A stretch of DNA of 35,349 nt from Spirochaetota bacterium (lineage in GTDB: Bacteria > Spirochaetota > GWE2-31-10 > JAFGQB01), in NCBI GenBank assembly GCA_016935915.1, contig JAFGQB010000032.1, forward strand, positions 1 to 35,349. Direction: 5' to 3'. Numbering within the stretch: position 1 is the first letter of the stretch; each line of letters begins with the position of its first letter. Made by a program: the position numbers and the translations under genes. Positions 32,967-35,349 of the stretch are shown here, in pieces. The notes under the pieces are model-generated. The model was not told the origin of the DNA and made no database searches. It saw only the letters and a list, made by a program, of their open reading frames with translations.

Positions 32967-33667
32967 ACATCACTTCTTTTATTTTTTTGTATATTAAAAA
33001 CAATTAAAAATGTTTTTATTATAATAAATAAATCAGTTATTATAGACATATTATTAATATATTGATGCGCCAGTTCTATTTTATCAGGAAGTATATTTTC
33101 AATATAATATGAGTTTATTGTATTCCCATTTTTTTTTGCTTTATATAAGATATCCTCTTCATTGATATATTTAATTGAAGCAAAATCTGTAATGCCAGGT
33201 TTTACTGTCAATATTTTATTGAAATTAATGTTATCGATTACATATTTAGGAACTTCAGGTCTAGGCCCTACTATGGACATATCGCCCTTTAGAACATTGA
33301 ATAATTGAGGAAGTTCATCAAGTTTAAATTTTCTTAGTATAGCTCCTAATTTTGTAATTCTTTCATCATCAGTAGATGTAATGAATAAATTATTGTTTTC
33401 TGATGAACTGATCATTGTTTTAAATTTATAAATGTAAAATTTTTTATAATTTTTACCTATTCTAATCTGCTTAAAAAAAACATTGCCGGAAGTGGTTATT
33501 TTTATTAAAATATAAATTATTATAAAAAGAGGAGAAAATAATATAATTCCAAAGACTGACAGTAATAAATCAATAAACCTTTTTAATATTATATAATAAT
33601 TTAGTTTAACTTCATAAATATCATAGCTGTACAATCTTATCTTTTTATCAATAAAATCAGCTGACAT
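32963..33667 (-). CDS. Initiating sugar-phosphate transferase (bacterial sugar transferase family)
   Basis: 234 residues of the monotopic PssY/WcaJ-type catalytic domain. A membrane helix (about 31-56, FIDLLLSVFGIILFSPLF) is followed by NVFFKQIRIGKN, the IYKFKTM motif (79-85), the acidic pair in KLDELPQL (Asp117-Glu118) and GDMSIVGPRPE (128-138). The enzyme moves a sugar-1-phosphate from a UDP-sugar to undecaprenyl phosphate to start a cell-surface glycan. It lacks the N-terminal multi-membrane domain of WcaJ. The start has a weak AGGGG 12 bases upstream, behind a promoter at 33692-33720. It overlaps the downstream barrel protein gene by 4 bases. Confidence 0.93.
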   Translation of the reverse strand: MSADFIDKKIRLYSYDIYEVKLNYYIILKRFIDLLLSVFGIILFSPLFIIIYILIKITTSGNVFFKQIRIGKNYKKFYIYKFKTMISSSENNNLFITSTDDERITKLGAILRKFKLDELPQLFNVLKGDMSIVGPRPEVPKYVIDNINFNKILTVKPGITDFASIKYINEEDILYKAKKNGNTINSYYIENILPDKIELAHQYINNMSIITDLFIIIKTFLIVFNIQKNKRSDV

Positions 33668-33691
33668 AAAAAGTTAAGCCCCTATGTTTTA

Positions 33692-33720
33692 ATTATATTC
33701 GGTTTTATAAAATAATACAA
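33692..33720 (-). promoter_or_regulatory. Promoter of the sugar transferase unit
   Basis: On the minus strand TTGTAT (33720-33715), a 17-base spacer and TATAAT (33697-33692), 24 bases before the ATG at 33667. Confidence 0.6.
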
Positions 33721-33766
33721 ATTAAAAAAAATAATTTAATATTTTGTCATTTTTTTTAATATTTAT

Positions 33767-34882
33767 TTATAATTTATTTAATCTTATAAATTTTACAATT
33801 TTTTCAGCTCTTTTGATATTTATTTTGTTATGCAGCGGTAAATTTATTACTTTTAATGATGCTTCATTCGAGTTAGGATATTTGTTGATATTAAAATTTA
33901 AACCGTCGACATTGCTGCCATGCGGATGAAGCGGGCAATTAAACCAATCTCCGATTTCAATTTTATTTTTTTCAGCTTTTTGTAGAATTTCATTTTTATT
34001 TTTTACAAAAATCGGATATCTTAATAATATCGATCCTTTAGTATATTTAAAAGCCCTGATATTATTTTCAGTTAGCAGTCTGTCATAACATTTCATTAAT
34101 TTTATTCTTTTAGGATATGTTAATTTTGACTTTTTCTTTTCTAAGAAAAATAATAATTTTTGAATGATGCCCATTTTCTTTAAATAATCCTTAATATATT
34201 TGCCTTTCAACTCCTGCTCTGTGCTTGAACCGACTAGTAATCCTCTATCACTTAAATAATTTAATATTTTTTTAAAAAACCAGAAAAAATGAGGGCTGAA
34301 AAATATTTTATAAAAAAGATATTCAAACATCAGTAATATTGATTCAATGATCCCTGGATTTAAAGCAATTTTATGAATTTCTTTTAATTTATTAACAAAT
34401 TTTACATTATTCATTACAGCTATACCGCCAAGACCTGTGGTGAAAGGTTTGTTCCATTGAGATGAATAAAATGATGCATCTGCAAATGAACCGGGTTTAT
34501 CAAAACCATAATCATTTATATTTATATGAGCACAGTCCTCTATAACAAAAAGATTGTTTTTTTTTGCCCAATTGCATATATCTTTGGTTTCATTATTCAT
34601 ATTTCCGTATGTGTGCTGAATGATAATTGCCTTGATTTTATCTTTTTTTCCTGATGCACAAATCTCATTATATGTTTTAATATATTCTTTTAATGGGGAA
34701 TTATATGTTTCAATATCTATATCCGCATAATTTGGCACTAAGCCGAGATGTTTTATCGGATAAACAGCGACAATGCAGGTGTATGCAGGTATGATAACTA
34801 TTTCATTTTTTTTTAAACCGAATGCTTTTAAAATTGCATAAAGGGCAACTCTTCCCTTATAAAAGTAAAATATATTTTTCAT
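33767..34882 (-). CDS. DegT/DnrJ/EryC1/StrS family PLP-dependent sugar aminotransferase
   Basis: 371 residues. The N-terminus FYFYKGRVALYAILKAFG and IIPAYTCIVAVYPIKHLG fit the family opening. The PLP-binding aspartate is Asp116 (VIEDCAH). The probable Schiff-base lysine is Lys145 in SQWNKPFTTGLGGIAV, with the SxxxxK spacing of the subgroup seen in polysaccharide clusters. Residues 175-265 include an unusually long hydrophobic/basic insertion (LFYKIFFSPHFFWFFKKIL). The enzyme should aminate a keto-sugar nucleotide for a surface polysaccharide. The start overlaps the end of the glycosyltransferase gene by 4 bases (ATGA). Confidence 0.88.
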   Translation of the reverse strand: MKNIFYFYKGRVALYAILKAFGLKKNEIVIIPAYTCIVAVYPIKHLGLVPNYADIDIETYNSPLKEYIKTYNEICASGKKDKIKAIIIQHTYGNMNNETKDICNWAKKNNLFVIEDCAHININDYGFDKPGSFADASFYSSQWNKPFTTGLGGIAVMNNVKFVNKLKEIHKIALNPGIIESILLMFEYLFYKIFFSPHFFWFFKKILNYLSDRGLLVGSSTEQELKGKYIKDYLKKMGIIQKLLFFLEKKKSKLTYPKRIKLMKCYDRLLTENNIRAFKYTKGSILLRYPIFVKNKNEILQKAEKNKIEIGDWFNCPLHPHGSNVDGLNFNINKYPNSNEASLKVINLPLHNKINIKRAEKIVKFIRLNKL

Positions 34883-35349
34883 AATTTTTTGTTAAATATT
34901 GATTTTTTTAAAAGATAAAAAAAAGAAACTAATGACCCTGTACCATAAGAAAAGTGCAGTGTATAAAAAGCTTTTATTAAATTAAAAAAACTTGTTTGCT
35001 TATTGCAAAGCTTTATTGATTCTGTAATAATTGCAAAATTATAAAAGATAAATGAGATTATGGATAAATAAATTAGATTAAAATAAAAAAATGAGAAAAT
35101 AACTGGTAATATCAGAGACATTATAAAAATCAGCGGTATATAATGACGCAAGCTTAATGATCTAATGTTTTTTGTAAAAACTGCAGTCAATATAACCCAT
35201 AAACCGTTCTGGAAATTATTTAATGTGATTTCTCTGTAAGTCTCTCTTATATAATAACAGCATTCAATTTCAGGTATTAAATAGGTTTTTCCTCCTTTTT
35301 TCATCAATCTTTTATTGAATTCTATGTCCTGATTTCGCGTGAGTCTTTC
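34879..35349 (-). CDS. Glycosyltransferase family 2, C-terminal part (runs off the right edge)
   Basis: The frame stays open to 35349, and the reading upstream of the annotatable ATG gives TRNQDIEFNKRLMKKGG, the signature at the end of the ExoA-like family-2 catalytic domain, followed by KTYLIPEIECCYYIRET. This shows that the true gene starts beyond the window. The remaining part has two to three membrane helices (YIPLIFIMSLILPVIFSFFYF, IYLSIISFIFYNFAII) as in membrane-anchored succinoglycan-type transferases. It adds a sugar to a lipid-linked glycan at the cytoplasmic face. It is translationally coupled to the aminotransferase gene downstream. Confidence 0.9.
   Translation of the reverse strand, partial: ERLTRNQDIEFNKRLMKKGGKTYLIPEIECCYYIRETYREITLNNFQNGLWVILTAVFTKNIRSLSLRHYIPLIFIMSLILPVIFSFFYFNLIYLSIISFIFYNFAIITESIKLCNKQTSFFNLIKAFYTLHFSYGTGSLVSFFYLLKKSIFNKKL

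Overview
The window is AT-rich DNA (roughly 30% G+C by eye) from a spirochaete, most likely an anaerobic one. The best taxonomic marker is a homologue of the Borrelia P83/100 antigen at 29590-31260. Spirochaete-style lipoproteins, a sugar-kinase-fold hexokinase and large coiled-coil or acidic proteins fit this. I cannot name the genus.

Layout. The left edge (1-299, minus strand) holds the start of a SIR2-like protein that runs out of the window. Then come a PL9-type pectate lyase lipoprotein, an ankyrin lipoprotein, a small hypothetical gene, a LeuB-like dehydrogenase, a 48-residue minus-strand ORF and an orphan carB (4822-8025). A secreted helical protein of unknown function (8377-8970) lies behind a promoter region containing a palindrome.

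The centre (8986-17965) is a complete group 3b [NiFe]-hydrogenase locus. On the plus strand are hydB-hydG-hydD-hydA plus the maturation endopeptidase. Divergent from it, on the minus strand, are a DUF554 membrane protein, hypF, hypC and hypD. The two units are back to back, and the structural promoter carries a 14-T tract in its -35/-10 spacer. hypA, hypB and hypE are not in the window. The hydrogenase would couple NADP(H) (or sulfur) to H2 in the cytoplasm. Convergent with the protease gene is a full-length MIO-type aromatic amino acid lyase or aminomutase that appears to start at ATT.

From 19798 to 31260 is a plus-strand series: a 45-residue membrane peptide, an 813-residue acidic repetitive protein, a GAF plus degenerate GGDEF-like protein, a lipoprotein, an ATP-grasp/FMN-dehydrogenase fusion, a hexokinase, a HAD phosphatase, a START-like exported protein and P83/100. 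Hexokinase, HAD and START-like genes each have a -10 box 6-8 nt before the ATG and no Shine-Dalgarno, so they look leaderless.

The right end (31482-35349, minus strand) is a cell-surface polysaccharide region: a family-2 glycosyltransferase (cut by the window edge), a DegT-type PLP enzyme, an initiating sugar-phosphate transferase, and a coiled-coil outer-membrane protein translationally coupled to it. No tRNA, rRNA, CRISPR array, transposase or origin was seen.
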